Shown: positions 1-6,622, numbered from the stretch's first letter. The stretch is DNA of 10,443 nucleotides from Planctomycetota bacterium (GCA_020860865.1 JAJBTL010000023.1:1-10443); one strand, 5' to 3'. The notes: generated by a model not told the origin, from the sequence alone. Made by a program: numbers and translations.

Positions 1-66
1 CAGGACTTCCTCGCCCATCTCGGCGGCGGTAACCCACGGGTCGTCGCCAACCGCGCCGGTCTCTAA
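1..66 (+). CDS. 3' end of an unidentified protein gene (partial)
   Basis: Frame 1 is open from the window edge to a TAA at 64-66 and encodes 21 residues that include the stretch GGGNPRVVANRAGL. Codon use is GC-rich and matches the following kinase gene. I do not recognise the family from so short a tail. It ends 76 bases before the AraB-like kinase on the same strand, so it may belong to the same sugar locus (an isomerase, epimerase or dehydrogenase would fit the context), but that is inference only. Confidence 0.6.
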   Translation, partial: QDFLAHLGGGNPRVVANRAGL

Positions 67-142
67 GATAACGCGGCGGAGAGACGAAACAGGTTCGAAC
101 CACTTTCATCAGAGGCCCATTAGCCTGTGAGGCGGATAAAGA

Positions 143-1870
143 ATGAAGACAGTGGACAAATATGTCGTCGGCGTCGATTTTGGCACCGCGTCCGCGCGGG
201 CGGCGGTCATCCGCGTCGCCGACGGAACGGAAATCGCCTCCGCCACCTCCGCCTATCAACACGGCGTCGGCGGCTGTATTCACGATGCCAAAAACCCGCT
301 GGTCGCCCGCCAGCACCCGGACGACTACGCGGACGGCTTCGCCCTCTCGGTCAGGGAAGCGCTCCAGGAGGCGGCCGGCCGTGGCGGCATCGATACCCAT
401 GACGTCATCGGCATCGGCTTCGACACCACCGGCTCGACCATCATGCCGGTCCTCCGGGACGGCACGCCGCTTGTCCGGCTCGACCAGTTCCGGGACAATC
501 CGAATGCCCATATCTGGCTGTGGAAGGATCACAGTTCCTGGGCCGAAGCGGAAGAGATTACGGAACAGGCGGAAAAACGCCATCCCGAATATCTCGACCT
601 CGTCGGCGGCGTCTATTCGTCCGAGTGGTTCTGGTCGAAGGTTCTCCACTGCCTCCGCATCGATCCCGCTGTCCACGCCGCCGCCCACACCTGGATGGAG
701 GTGGCGGACTGGCTCCTCTTCACCCTTTCCGGTGGCGGCCTCGTCGACGACGCCATCCGCGCCACCTGTCCGGCCGGGCACAAGGCCCTCTTCAATATGG
801 ATTGGGGCGGTTTTCCGGAGGAGGAATTTCTCGCCGAACTGTCGCCGGATCTCGTCAAGATTTCGCGGACGCTCGACCCGTCCCGGGTCAGGCACGTCGG
901 GACAAAGGGCCCGCTCCTCAGCCCCGAGTGGGCGGAACGGTTCGGCCTGCCGGGGCCGGTCCTCCTTGCCGTTCCGGCCTTCGACGCACATTACGGCGGC
1001 ATCGGCGCCGGGGTCAAACCGGGCATTCTCGTGAAAACCATCGGCACTTCGACCTGCGACCTCACCGTCAGTCCGCTGGCCGACGGCCGCCTGACCATCC
1101 CCGGCATGTCCGGCATTGTCCGGGACTCGATTCTTCCCGGCTACTACGGTATCGAGGCCGGACAGTCCGCCGTCGGCGACATCCTGAACTGGTTCGTCAA
1201 TACGGTCAAGCCGTGCGGCATGACCTATGGCGAACTGTCCGCCGAGGCGGCACGGCTCAGGCCGGGCGAAAGCGGCCTCCTCGCCCTCGACTGGATGAAC
1301 GGCAACCGGACCATCCTCGTCGACCAGCGCCTGTCCGGGCTTATGCTCGGCCTGACCCTCCATTCGCGGCCGGCCGAAATGTACCGGGCCCTCATCGAAG
1401 CGACGGCGTTCGGCGCCCGGGTCATCCACGATCAGATGGAAAGCCACGGCCTGCCCATCGACCAGGTCATCGTCTGCGGCGGCATCCCCCGGAAGGACGC
1501 GATGTTTATGCAGATTTATGCCGACATCCTGAACAAGCCGCTCCACATCTCGCGGAACCGGGAAACATGCGCCCTCGGATCGGCTATCGGCGCCGCCGTC
1601 ATCGCCGGGGCCTATCCCGATTTCGAGACAGCCATCGACCATATGACCGGCGTCCTCGACACGGTGTACCGGCCGATTCCGGCCCACCGTGAAGTTTATG
1701 AACGGATGTACGGGTTATACCGGAAACTTCACGACTCGTTCGGCGCCACCGGCGCGATGGACAATTTGTCACAGGTCATGAAGGAACTTATGGACATCAA
1801 GGACGAGGCGTCGCGGCGGGAGGAACCGGTCGCCACCAAGCCGGCAGTATTGGAAAGTGTTCGATTGTAA
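143..1870 (+). CDS. araB: Ribulokinase-like FGGY-family carbohydrate kinase
   Basis: Predicted cytoplasmic ATP-dependent sugar kinase of 575 residues that phosphorylates a ketopentose such as L-ribulose. The N-terminal phosphate-binding loop VGVDFGTASARA is at residues 9-20. FDTTGST (93-99), the ribulokinase-type block NPNAHIWLWKDH (119-130) and YSSEWFWSKVLH (158-169) follow. The likely catalytic base is D281 in AFDAHYGG; IGTSTC (300-305), EATAFGAR (419-426) and the second FGGY signature around VCGGIPRKD (444-452) complete the fold. AraB proteins are usually about 545-570 residues, so it is full length with a slightly extended charged C-terminus. The start is preceded by GAGG at 129-132. No araA or araD is visible beside it; the next genes encode a DeoR regulator and a class II aldolase. 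The family call is secure. The exact substrate (L-ribulose, D-ribulose or another pentulose) is inferred, so the symbol is tentative. Confidence 0.85.
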   Translation: MKTVDKYVVGVDFGTASARAAVIRVADGTEIASATSAYQHGVGGCIHDAKNPLVARQHPDDYADGFALSVREALQEAAGRGGIDTHDVIGIGFDTTGSTIMPVLRDGTPLVRLDQFRDNPNAHIWLWKDHSSWAEAEEITEQAEKRHPEYLDLVGGVYSSEWFWSKVLHCLRIDPAVHAAAHTWMEVADWLLFTLSGGGLVDDAIRATCPAGHKALFNMDWGGFPEEEFLAELSPDLVKISRTLDPSRVRHVGTKGPLLSPEWAERFGLPGPVLLAVPAFDAHYGGIGAGVKPGILVKTIGTSTCDLTVSPLADGRLTIPGMSGIVRDSILPGYYGIEAGQSAVGDILNWFVNTVKPCGMTYGELSAEAARLRPGESGLLALDWMNGNRTILVDQRLSGLMLGLTLHSRPAEMYRALIEATAFGARVIHDQMESHGLPIDQVIVCGGIPRKDAMFMQIYADILNKPLHISRNRETCALGSAIGAAVIAGAYPDFETAIDHMTGVLDTVYRPIPAHREVYERMYGLYRKLHDSFGATGAMDNLSQVMKELMDIKDEASRREEPVATKPAVLESVRL

Positions 1871-1947
1871 GGAATTATCGGTTGGATATAGTCGTTGGCT
1901 GACCGGGCCGGCCGGGCGGAATTGTGCGCAAAATACCATTTCGCCTG

Positions 1948-1976
1948 TTGCCGATTACGTTTTTTCCCGCTATTAT
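1948..1976 (+). promoter_or_regulatory. Candidate sigma-70 promoter for deoR-aldolase operon
   Basis: TTGCCG (1948-1953) and TATTAT (1971-1976) are separated by 17 bases and match the consensus at 4/6 and 5/6 positions. Transcription would start about 145 bases before the deoR ATG. A second candidate, TTGACG at 2063-2068 with TATGAT at 2084-2089, has a short 15-base spacer and lies closer to the gene. Both are read from sequence only. Confidence 0.4.
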
Positions 1977-1993
1977 GTACAGTAGATCACGAC

Positions 1994-2017
1994 CCGCTGA
2001 AAACAATGCTCCAGCGG
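1994..2017 (+). other. Stem-loop in the kinase-deoR intergenic region
   Basis: CCGCTG (1994-1999) pairs with CAGCGG (2012-2017) around a 12-base loop. TGGTTTTGG follows, with only four consecutive T, so it is a weak terminator at best. It lies downstream of the kinase stop and inside the leader that would be transcribed from the 1948-1976 promoter. It could end the kinase transcript, act as an attenuator or be incidental. Confidence 0.3.
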
Positions 2018-2126
2018 TGGTTTTGGACTGTGTCATTTCTTCATTGCTCTTCGGCATAGCCGTTGACGCGGTTGAGGAAAGTGTATGATTGAAACCACCC
2101 TGTAGTCGCAACCGGAAGCTGACGCA

Positions 2127-2918
2127 ATGTCCACACTGAACAAGAGGGAACAACGGCTCAACCTCATCACCACTCACCTGAAACAGAACAACGTTCTGAG
2201 CGTGCGGGAACTGTCGGACATATCCGGCGTCTCCACGATGACCATCCGCCGTGATCTTGAGGAATTGCACAAGCGGGATGTCGTCAAATTCATCCACGGC
2301 GGCGCCTTCTACAACGGCATCAGGGACGATTTGGCGGACGACCCTCCGGGTTACCTCCTCTCCGAACAGAAAATGCTCAACCGGTCCGAAAAAATGCGTA
2401 TCGCCCGAAAGGCGGTCGACCTCCTGGAACCCCGGGAAACGTGCATGATAGACACCGGGACGACCCTCTTCTACCTGGCCCGGGAAATACCGGACGACCT
2501 CCCGGTGACGGCTATCTGCTGGTCACTGAACATCATTTCCGAACTCATTAAAAAGCCTCAGTGCACCCTGATATCCCTGGGCGGCGTCTACCACCACGAG
2601 ACGCAGATGTTCGAAAGCATGCAGGGGATGGATCTCATTAAAAACACCCGGGCGTCGAAGGCGTTCATCTCCGCCGGCGGCGTCCATCCGCAATTGGGCG
2701 TGACCTGCCCGTTCCATTATGAAACAGAGACGAAACGCGTCGCCATCAATTCGAGTATGAGCAAGGTACTCCTCGTCGACTCGTCCAAGTTCGGCAAGGT
2801 CTGCACCTCGCACCTGGCCGAAGTGAGCGACTTCGACATGCTTATCACCGACTCCGGCATCAGCGACGACTACCGCCGGAGCGTCGAGGATGCCGGTGTG
2901 GAACTGGTCGTCGTCTAA
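2127..2918 (+). CDS. DeoR-family transcriptional regulator of sugar metabolism
   Basis: A 263-residue DNA-binding regulator of normal DeoR length. The N-terminal helix-turn-helix spans about residues 7-57, with LSVRELSDISGVSTMTIRRD carrying the usual DeoR recognition pattern, followed by the conserved HGGA (57-60). The C-terminal sugar-phosphate sensor domain (DeoRC, related to ribose-5-phosphate isomerase folds) shows DTGTT (109-113), LGG (151-153), SKAFISAGGV (177-186) and VDSSKFGK (217-224), the residues that normally bind a phosphorylated sugar. The start is supported by GGAAG at 2114-2118, eight bases upstream. It ends 32 bases before the aldolase and follows the kinase, so the likely effector is the phosphorylated sugar made or consumed by those enzymes. 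Most DeoR proteins of this kind repress their own operon. The family is certain; the effector is inferred. Confidence 0.93.
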   Translation: MSTLNKREQRLNLITTHLKQNNVLSVRELSDISGVSTMTIRRDLEELHKRDVVKFIHGGAFYNGIRDDLADDPPGYLLSEQKMLNRSEKMRIARKAVDLLEPRETCMIDTGTTLFYLAREIPDDLPVTAICWSLNIISELIKKPQCTLISLGGVYHHETQMFESMQGMDLIKNTRASKAFISAGGVHPQLGVTCPFHYETETKRVAINSSMSKVLLVDSSKFGKVCTSHLAEVSDFDMLITDSGISDDYRRSVEDAGVELVVV

Positions 2919-2950
2919 AAAAACATGGCTGTGCCGTAAAGGAAACACGA

Positions 2951-3805
2951 ATGCTCTGCACCCTGAATGAAATCCTGCCCCGGGCCCGGCGCGACGGCTA
3001 TGCCGTCGCCGCCTACGACATCGTCTCCGACCTCTACCCCCGGGCCATTCTCGACGTCTGCGAGGACAGGCGGGCGCCGGTCATCCTTGCCGCCCTGGCG
3101 CACGACCTGGCCGGTCGCGGCCTCGACTACATCGCCGGCCTGGTGCGGGCGGTGGCTCCGGCCTATACTGTTCCGGTGGTGCTCCACCTCGACCATGCGG
3201 ACAACTTCGACCTGGTAAAGCGCTGCATCGCCGCCGGCTTCACCTCGGTGATGTTCGACGGGTCGCACCTGCCGTTCCGGGACAACATCGCCAAGACCCG
3301 CGAGGTGGTGGACTACGCCCACGCCCGCGGCGTGACGGTGGAAGCGGAACTCGGCTTTGTCGCCGGCAGCAACCTGGAAGGTGCCAGCACCGGCGTCGGC
3401 CGCCTGACCGAACCGGAAGAGGTGGCCGAATTCGCCAGGGAGACGGACGTCGACGCCCTGGCCATTTCCATCGGCACCGCCCACGGCGTCTATGCGTCGA
3501 CGCCGACCCTGGATATCCCCCGCCTCCAGGCAATCAAATCGGCGTCGGACGTTCCCCTCGTCCTTCACGGCGGTTCCGGGACGCCCCGGGACCAACTGAT
3601 GCAGGCGGTGAAGAACGGCATCACCAAACTGAATATCTATACCGATCTGCGGTTGGCGATGAACTCCCGCATCACCGATGTGGTCGGCCTTATCAGGCAG
3701 CGGGCGGACGAACTGCCTGACCGGGTCCTGGGCGCGTTCGCGGCCGGCATCCGGGATCAGGTGGAGGAGGAGATTCTCGTCACCGGAAGCGGGAACCGGT
3801 ATTGA
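2951..3805 (+). CDS. Class II (zinc) ketose-bisphosphate aldolase
   Basis: A 284-residue TIM-barrel aldolase of the FbaA/GatY/KbaY group, which reversibly cleaves ketose bisphosphates to DHAP plus an aldehyde. HLDH at 79-82 contains the catalytic acid/base D81 and zinc ligand H82. DGSH (103-106), EAELG (131-135), GTAHG (175-179, zinc ligand H178) and LHGGSG (205-210, zinc ligand H206) are all intact. The phosphate-binding NINTD-type motif reads NIYTD at 228-232, with tyrosine in place of the more usual asparagine or valine. AAAGGA at 2938-2943 lies just before the ATG. The deoR neighbour 32 bases upstream and the kinase further upstream suggest a catabolic rather than glycolytic aldolase. The substrate cannot be told from sequence: fructose-1,6-bisphosphate, tagatose-1,6-bisphosphate and other ketose phosphates are all possible. 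A strong terminator follows. Confidence 0.9.
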   Translation: MLCTLNEILPRARRDGYAVAAYDIVSDLYPRAILDVCEDRRAPVILAALAHDLAGRGLDYIAGLVRAVAPAYTVPVVLHLDHADNFDLVKRCIAAGFTSVMFDGSHLPFRDNIAKTREVVDYAHARGVTVEAELGFVAGSNLEGASTGVGRLTEPEEVAEFARETDVDALAISIGTAHGVYASTPTLDIPRLQAIKSASDVPLVLHGGSGTPRDQLMQAVKNGITKLNIYTDLRLAMNSRITDVVGLIRQRADELPDRVLGAFAAGIRDQVEEEILVTGSGNRY

Positions 3806-3837
3806 AGAGATCGGGACTATTATTGGTAAAAAGAGAC

Positions 3838-3870
3838 GGACGCCACCGCGATGGATGGCGTCCTTTTTTT
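3838..3870 (+). terminator. Intrinsic terminator after the aldolase, possibly bidirectional
   Basis: GGACGCCA (3838-3845) pairs perfectly with TGGCGTCC (3856-3863) and is followed by seven T (3864-3870). The aldolase stop is 33 bases upstream. On the - strand the same hairpin is followed by GTCTCTTTTT (complement of 3828-3837), so it may also terminate the convergent mechanosensitive-channel gene ending at 3952. Confidence 0.85.
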
Positions 3871-3951
3871 GATGAAGAGAACCTGTTGAGTTTTTGAACG
3901 ACGTCCGCCATCCGCCACCGGATGCTCGTGTCGACCGTAATGATGACGGGC

Positions 3952-5244
3952 CTATTTCCCGTCCGTCGATGCATCCGTCAGCATCACGTGCGGCCGTGCC
4001 TCCGTCGCCGGCCGGGCGAGGGCGGCGAGGTTGCAGAAGTCGGCGCCGCTCGGCGCCTGGAACACCCGGAGGCCAAATTCGGGAAGAATGGCCAAAAGAT
4101 GATCGAAGATGTCGGACTGGGTGTCTTCGTAGGCGCCCCAGGCGGTGATGTTGGTGAAGCAGTAGAGTTCGAGCGGTATTCCTTCCGCCGTCGGCGACAG
4201 TTGCCGCACGAGGAGGGTGAGGTTCTGGTGGATGCGGTCGTGGTGCCGGAGGTACTTTTCCACATAGGCGCGGAAAGTGCCGAGATTCGTTATGCGGCGG
4301 TAATTGACAGCGCTTTTCGAGTCGTACTTTTGGTTCCACTCGGCAATGGCCTTGTCCTTGTCCGCCAGATAGTCCTGGAGGAGGACGAACTCACGGAGGT
4401 GGTCCTCCTCCTCCCGGGTAAGGAAATGGACGCTCGTCTGGTCGATGAAGAGGCAGCGCTTGATGCGTCGGCCGCCGGATTCGGTCATGCCGCGCCAGTT
4501 TTTGAACGATTCGGTGAGGAACTTTTTCGTCGGAATACTGGTAATGGTCTTGTCCCAGTTCTGCACCCGCACGGTGTGGAGGGCGATGTCGATGACGTCG
4601 CCGTCGGCGTTGGCCTGGGGCATCTCTATCCAGTCGCCGGTCTGGATCATGCCGTTCGAGGAAATTTGCACGCTGGCCACCAGGGACAACAGGGTGTCCT
4701 GGAACACCAACATCAACACCGCCGCCATGGCGCCGAGACCGGACAGGAGAATGATGGGCGACCGGTCTATCAGGGCGGCGATAATGAGGATGGCGGCGAC
4801 CGCATAGATGAAGATTTTGACAATCTGGACGTAGCCCTTGATTGGTTTGTGGACGGCATCCTTCCGCTTGTTCCAGAGAATGATAAAGATATCCAGGAAA
4901 TTGCCGACGGCGAGGGCGATAGTGAGGATGACAAAGGCGGAACAGACATTCCCGACAACGAGGGCGACGCCAAGGGGCAGGCCGGGGACGACCTTAATGC
5001 CCATGGACAATATCATGGCCGGGACGATATTGGCGAGGCGGGCGACGGCGCGGTGACGGATGAGAATCTTTTCGTCCCGAAGCGAGGTGAGGCTGAGGAG
5101 CTTATTGATGGCCCGGACCAGGATGCGCTTGACGACGAAGTTGGCGGTCCAGGCGAACAGGACCAGGAAGGCGATGCCGACAATGGTGAACAGTACCGGG
5201 TAAAGCTTGAGCCAGTTGATTACGTCGTCCTGCAACTCCTGCAT
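3952..5244 (-). CDS. MscS-family mechanosensitive channel, YbdG/MscM type
   Basis: A 430-residue inner-membrane channel that opens under membrane tension to release solutes on osmotic downshock; YbdG of E. coli (about 415 residues) has the same layout. Hydrophobic segments lie near residues 17-37, 68-88, 95-123 and 138-158. The MscS pore helix is SGLGAMAAVLMLVFQDTLL (168-186). The beta domain then shows GDWIEMP (203-209), GDVIDIALHTVRVQNWD (215-231), SFKNWRGM (246-253) and SGGRRIKR (256-263); ITNLGTFRAYVEKYLRHH (318-335) and FDHLLAI (380-386) complete the YbdG-like C-terminal region. I chose the ATG at 5244 because AGGAGA lies seven bases upstream. The frame is open to an ATG at 5319, but that codon lies inside the predicted promoter spacer and would add 25 residues not seen in the family. 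It is a single-gene unit convergent with the aldolase. Confidence 0.93.
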   Translation of the reverse strand: MQELQDDVINWLKLYPVLFTIVGIAFLVLFAWTANFVVKRILVRAINKLLSLTSLRDEKILIRHRAVARLANIVPAMILSMGIKVVPGLPLGVALVVGNVCSAFVILTIALAVGNFLDIFIILWNKRKDAVHKPIKGYVQIVKIFIYAVAAILIIAALIDRSPIILLSGLGAMAAVLMLVFQDTLLSLVASVQISSNGMIQTGDWIEMPQANADGDVIDIALHTVRVQNWDKTITSIPTKKFLTESFKNWRGMTESGGRRIKRCLFIDQTSVHFLTREEEDHLREFVLLQDYLADKDKAIAEWNQKYDSKSAVNYRRITNLGTFRAYVEKYLRHHDRIHQNLTLLVRQLSPTAEGIPLELYCFTNITAWGAYEDTQSDIFDHLLAILPEFGLRVFQAPSGADFCNLAALARPATEARPHVMLTDASTDGK

Positions 5245-5302
5245 GATCTCTCCTGCCGGGTGGGCGTCGGTGCCGCCGAGGCGCGGCGAATGGTTAAATT
5301 TA

Positions 5303-5332
5303 CCTATAAAGGATGCCAATTACGGCTGTCGA
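5303..5332 (-). promoter_or_regulatory. Candidate promoter of the mechanosensitive-channel gene
   Basis: Reading the - strand, TCGACA (5332-5327) and TATAGG (5308-5303) are separated by 18 bases and match sigma-70 consensus at 5/6 and 4/6. They sit about 60 bases before the chosen start codon at 5244. The upstream ATG at 5319 falls between the two boxes, which favours the shorter protein. Confidence 0.4.
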
Positions 5333-5437
5333 CCGTTCATAAACAGTATTCTTCGTACCGGCAATTCTGCCGGAACCGGGCGATTCTGTAAAGGATTTTG
5401 ACAGCCGGTCGGGCGCACAAGACCGGTACGCGGCGAT

Positions 5438-5475
5438 AAAAAACGCCTGATCACCGCCATGCGGGGTGATCAGGC
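5438..5475 (-). terminator. Intrinsic terminator of the cupin gene
   Basis: A perfect 11-bp stem (GCCTGATCACC at 5445-5455 with its complement at 5465-5475) encloses a 9-base loop. On the - strand it is followed by G and six T (complement of 5438-5443). It lies 56 bases after the cupin stop and is the strongest hairpin in the window. Confidence 0.88.
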
Positions 5476-5530
5476 ACGTATTCAAAATTAGCGTCGGCGC
5501 GGTCGATTCAAGTACTGGAACCAGCCGCGG

Positions 5531-5944
5531 CTACATCCATGACGTCTTGTCCTTGGTGATGACGCCGTCCAACTGCGTTGCCTGGGCCAGGCTGCCGTCG
5601 TGGGCCTGGATGCAGACATAGACGAGCGGTTCGATGGCCTTGATGGAGCGCATGCCGGCCGGAGCCACCCGGATCATGTCGCCTTCTCCGACCGGGAACT
5701 CCTCGCCGTCGATGTGGAAGATGCCGGAGCCGCTGAGGATCATGTAGACTTCCTCGTTCATTTTGTGGTGGTGGACAAACGGTACGGCTTCGCCGGCCTT
5801 CCGGCTGTTGATGGAGATTTCGCAACCGGTCAGGCCGAGAAGGTGGCCGAGCATTATCCTCCCCTTGGCGCCGTCGATTTCCTTGTCCGCGAGTTCCGCG
5901 AACGACCCGACATTGTATACCGAAAAGTTCTTGTTTTCCGCCAT
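5531..5944 (-). CDS. Small single-domain cupin protein
   Basis: A 137-residue soluble protein with one cupin beta-barrel, no signal peptide and no membrane segment. Cupin motif 1 is complete: G51, then H58 and H60 in VPFVHHHKMNEE, E64/E65, and G72 in ILSGSG. Motif 2, GEGDMIRVAPAGMRS (86-100), has the PxG core but carries serine at 100 where the fourth metal-binding histidine is usual. Metal, if bound, would be held mainly by the motif 1 His and Glu residues. The start is fixed by AAGGAG seven bases upstream (complement of 5952-5957). It is a monocistronic unit between its own terminator and that of the Rrf2 gene, with an Rrf2-like operator upstream. The biochemical role is unknown; such cupins can be isomerases, small-molecule dioxygenases or sensors. 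The shared operator suggests a stress or redox response. Confidence 0.88.
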   Translation of the reverse strand: MAENKNFSVYNVGSFAELADKEIDGAKGRIMLGHLLGLTGCEISINSRKAGEAVPFVHHHKMNEEVYMILSGSGIFHIDGEEFPVGEGDMIRVAPAGMRSIKAIEPLVYVCIQAHDGSLAQATQLDGVITKDKTSWM

Positions 5945-6018
5945 GATGGTTCTCCTTGAAACATGGTGCCGCGATTGAAAAATAGTCCCGGGAGCAGCCG
6001 CTCACGGTTCCGCCCGTG

Positions 6019-6032
6019 TATGTAATATGTAA
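6019..6032. repeat. Tandem TATGTAA direct repeat next to the cupin operator
   Basis: TATGTAA occurs twice head to tail at 6019-6025 and 6026-6032. The second copy supplies the left half-site of the inverted repeat at 6027-6047, so the cupin site has one extra TGTAA half-site that the rrf2 site lacks. Confidence 0.6.
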
Positions 6033-6047
6033 CCAAAATGGTTACAT
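6027..6047. promoter_or_regulatory. Candidate Rrf2 operator upstream of the cupin gene
   Basis: ATGTAACCA (6027-6035) and TGGTTACAT (6039-6047) are perfect 9-base arms around AAA. The core, TGTAA-N9-TTACA, has exactly the spacing found in the rrf2 promoter at 6586-6606. On the - strand a possible promoter CTGATG-N17-TATTAC would place the repeat in its spacer, where a bound repressor would block RNA polymerase; those boxes are weak. The operator lies 83 bases upstream of the cupin start and 11 bases beyond the rrf2 terminator T-tract. Confidence 0.65.
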
Positions 6048-6057
6048 CAGCATCTGG

Positions 6058-6082
6058 AAAAAAATCCCGGTTGCACCGGGAT
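6058..6082 (-). terminator. Intrinsic terminator of the Rrf2 gene
   Basis: ATCCCGG (6064-6070) pairs with CCGGGAT (6076-6082) around a 5-base loop. On the - strand the stem runs into seven T (complement of 6058-6064). It lies 60 bases after the Rrf2 stop and separates that transcript from the cupin transcript, so the cupin needs its own promoter. Confidence 0.82.
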
Positions 6083-6142
6083 GCGGTGAATCAACAGGAT
6101 CGCGGGGGACGGCGAGCCGTTCATGAGCGTTGTCCACACACT

Positions 6143-6568
6143 CTAACGCCGGTTCCGTCGGGCAATCTGCTTCAGGACGTCCTGGAGGGTGACGGACGCC
6201 AGTTCCCGTTCCAGCGCCTTTTGGGCATTGGCCAGCGGTTTGGCCAGCGCTTCCGCGAAATGCTCGCCGACCGGGCACTCGGGGTTCGGGAAATGGACGT
6301 CGAAAACGGCGTCGTCCTTGTCCCTGACCGCGTCCCAAACCTCCAAAAGGGTGATGTCCTTCGGTTCCTTCCGGAGCGACGCGCCCCTGACCCCGGCCTG
6401 GGTGTCGACCAGACCCTTTTTCTTGAGCCTGGCCATGAGGCGGCGGACCACCACCGGATTTGTGCCGATACTCAAGGCTATCATGTCGGACGGAATCGAC
6501 CCGTCCTTGAAATAGGCAATCGCCGTCAGTATATGGACCGCAACGGGAAATTGGGTATTGATGCGCAT
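6143..6568 (-). CDS. Rrf2-family transcriptional regulator, YwnA/HypR-like
   Basis: A 141-residue winged-helix DNA-binding protein. MRINTQFPVAVHIL (1-14) is the classic Rrf2 N-terminus. The helix-turn-helix covers about residues 25-54, with TNPVVVRRLMARLKKKGL matching the YwnA subgroup, and RGASLRKEPKDITLLEV (61-77) forms the wing and following helix. The three-cysteine Fe-S cluster of IscR/NsrR is absent. The only cysteine is C98 in NPECPVG, the position used for thiol redox sensing in HypR-like members. The frame is open to an ATG at 6595, but that codon overlaps the TATAAT -10 box, so it would not be in the mRNA. The ATG at 6568 has AAGGTG nine bases upstream and matches family starts. The inverted repeat over its promoter implies autorepression, and the same repeat precedes the cupin downstream. 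The trigger is inferred to be an electrophile or oxidant. Confidence 0.92.
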   Translation of the reverse strand: MRINTQFPVAVHILTAIAYFKDGSIPSDMIALSIGTNPVVVRRLMARLKKKGLVDTQAGVRGASLRKEPKDITLLEVWDAVRDKDDAVFDVHFPNPECPVGEHFAEALAKPLANAQKALERELASVTLQDVLKQIARRNRR

Positions 6569-6585
6569 AACGTCATTCACCTTAT

Positions 6586-6606
6586 CTGTAATCATTATAA
6601 TTACAG
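6586..6606. promoter_or_regulatory. Candidate Rrf2 autoregulatory operator
   Basis: CTGTAAT (6586-6592) and ATTACAG (6600-6606) are perfect 7-base arms around 7 bases. The core is TGTAA-N9-TTACA, identical in layout to the cupin site at 6027-6047. It encloses the -10 hexamer of the rrf2 promoter, the expected position for a steric repressor. Confidence 0.7.
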
Positions 6607-6622
6607 GTTCGGCCTTCGTCCA
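6594..6622 (-). promoter_or_regulatory. rrf2 promoter with consensus -10
   Basis: On the - strand, TGGACG (6622-6617, 4/6 match) and a perfect TATAAT (6599-6594) are 17 bases apart. The transcript would start near 6587, leaving a leader of about 19 bases that contains the ribosome-binding site and leads to the ATG at 6568. Confidence 0.7.

Noticed and set aside
92..101. GGTTCGAACC palindrome resembling a tRNA T-arm
   Set aside because: No acceptor, D or anticodon arms can be formed around it; it is only a 10-bp palindrome between two coding regions.
520..1692. 390-codon Arg/Pro-rich frame on the + strand
   Set aside because: It is an out-of-frame shadow of the FGGY kinase, with composition expected from shifted GC-rich codons.
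2915..4339. 474-codon open frame on the - strand
   Set aside because: It lies across the class II aldolase, the terminator and part of the channel gene. Its composition is Arg/Gly/His-rich and it has no family features.
3922..5391. 489-codon open frame on the + strand
   Set aside because: It is antisense to the MscS-type channel gene, whose protein matches the YbdG family along its whole length. The translation is an acidic, low-complexity product typical of the reverse of a GC-rich gene, with no ribosome site.
5354..5430. CGTACCGG/CCGGTACG inverted repeat and CCGGCA-ATTC-TGCCGG hairpin upstream of the channel gene
   Set aside because: They are short GC-rich repeats in a GC-rich background, with no T-tract and no second occurrence, so they were not called as features.
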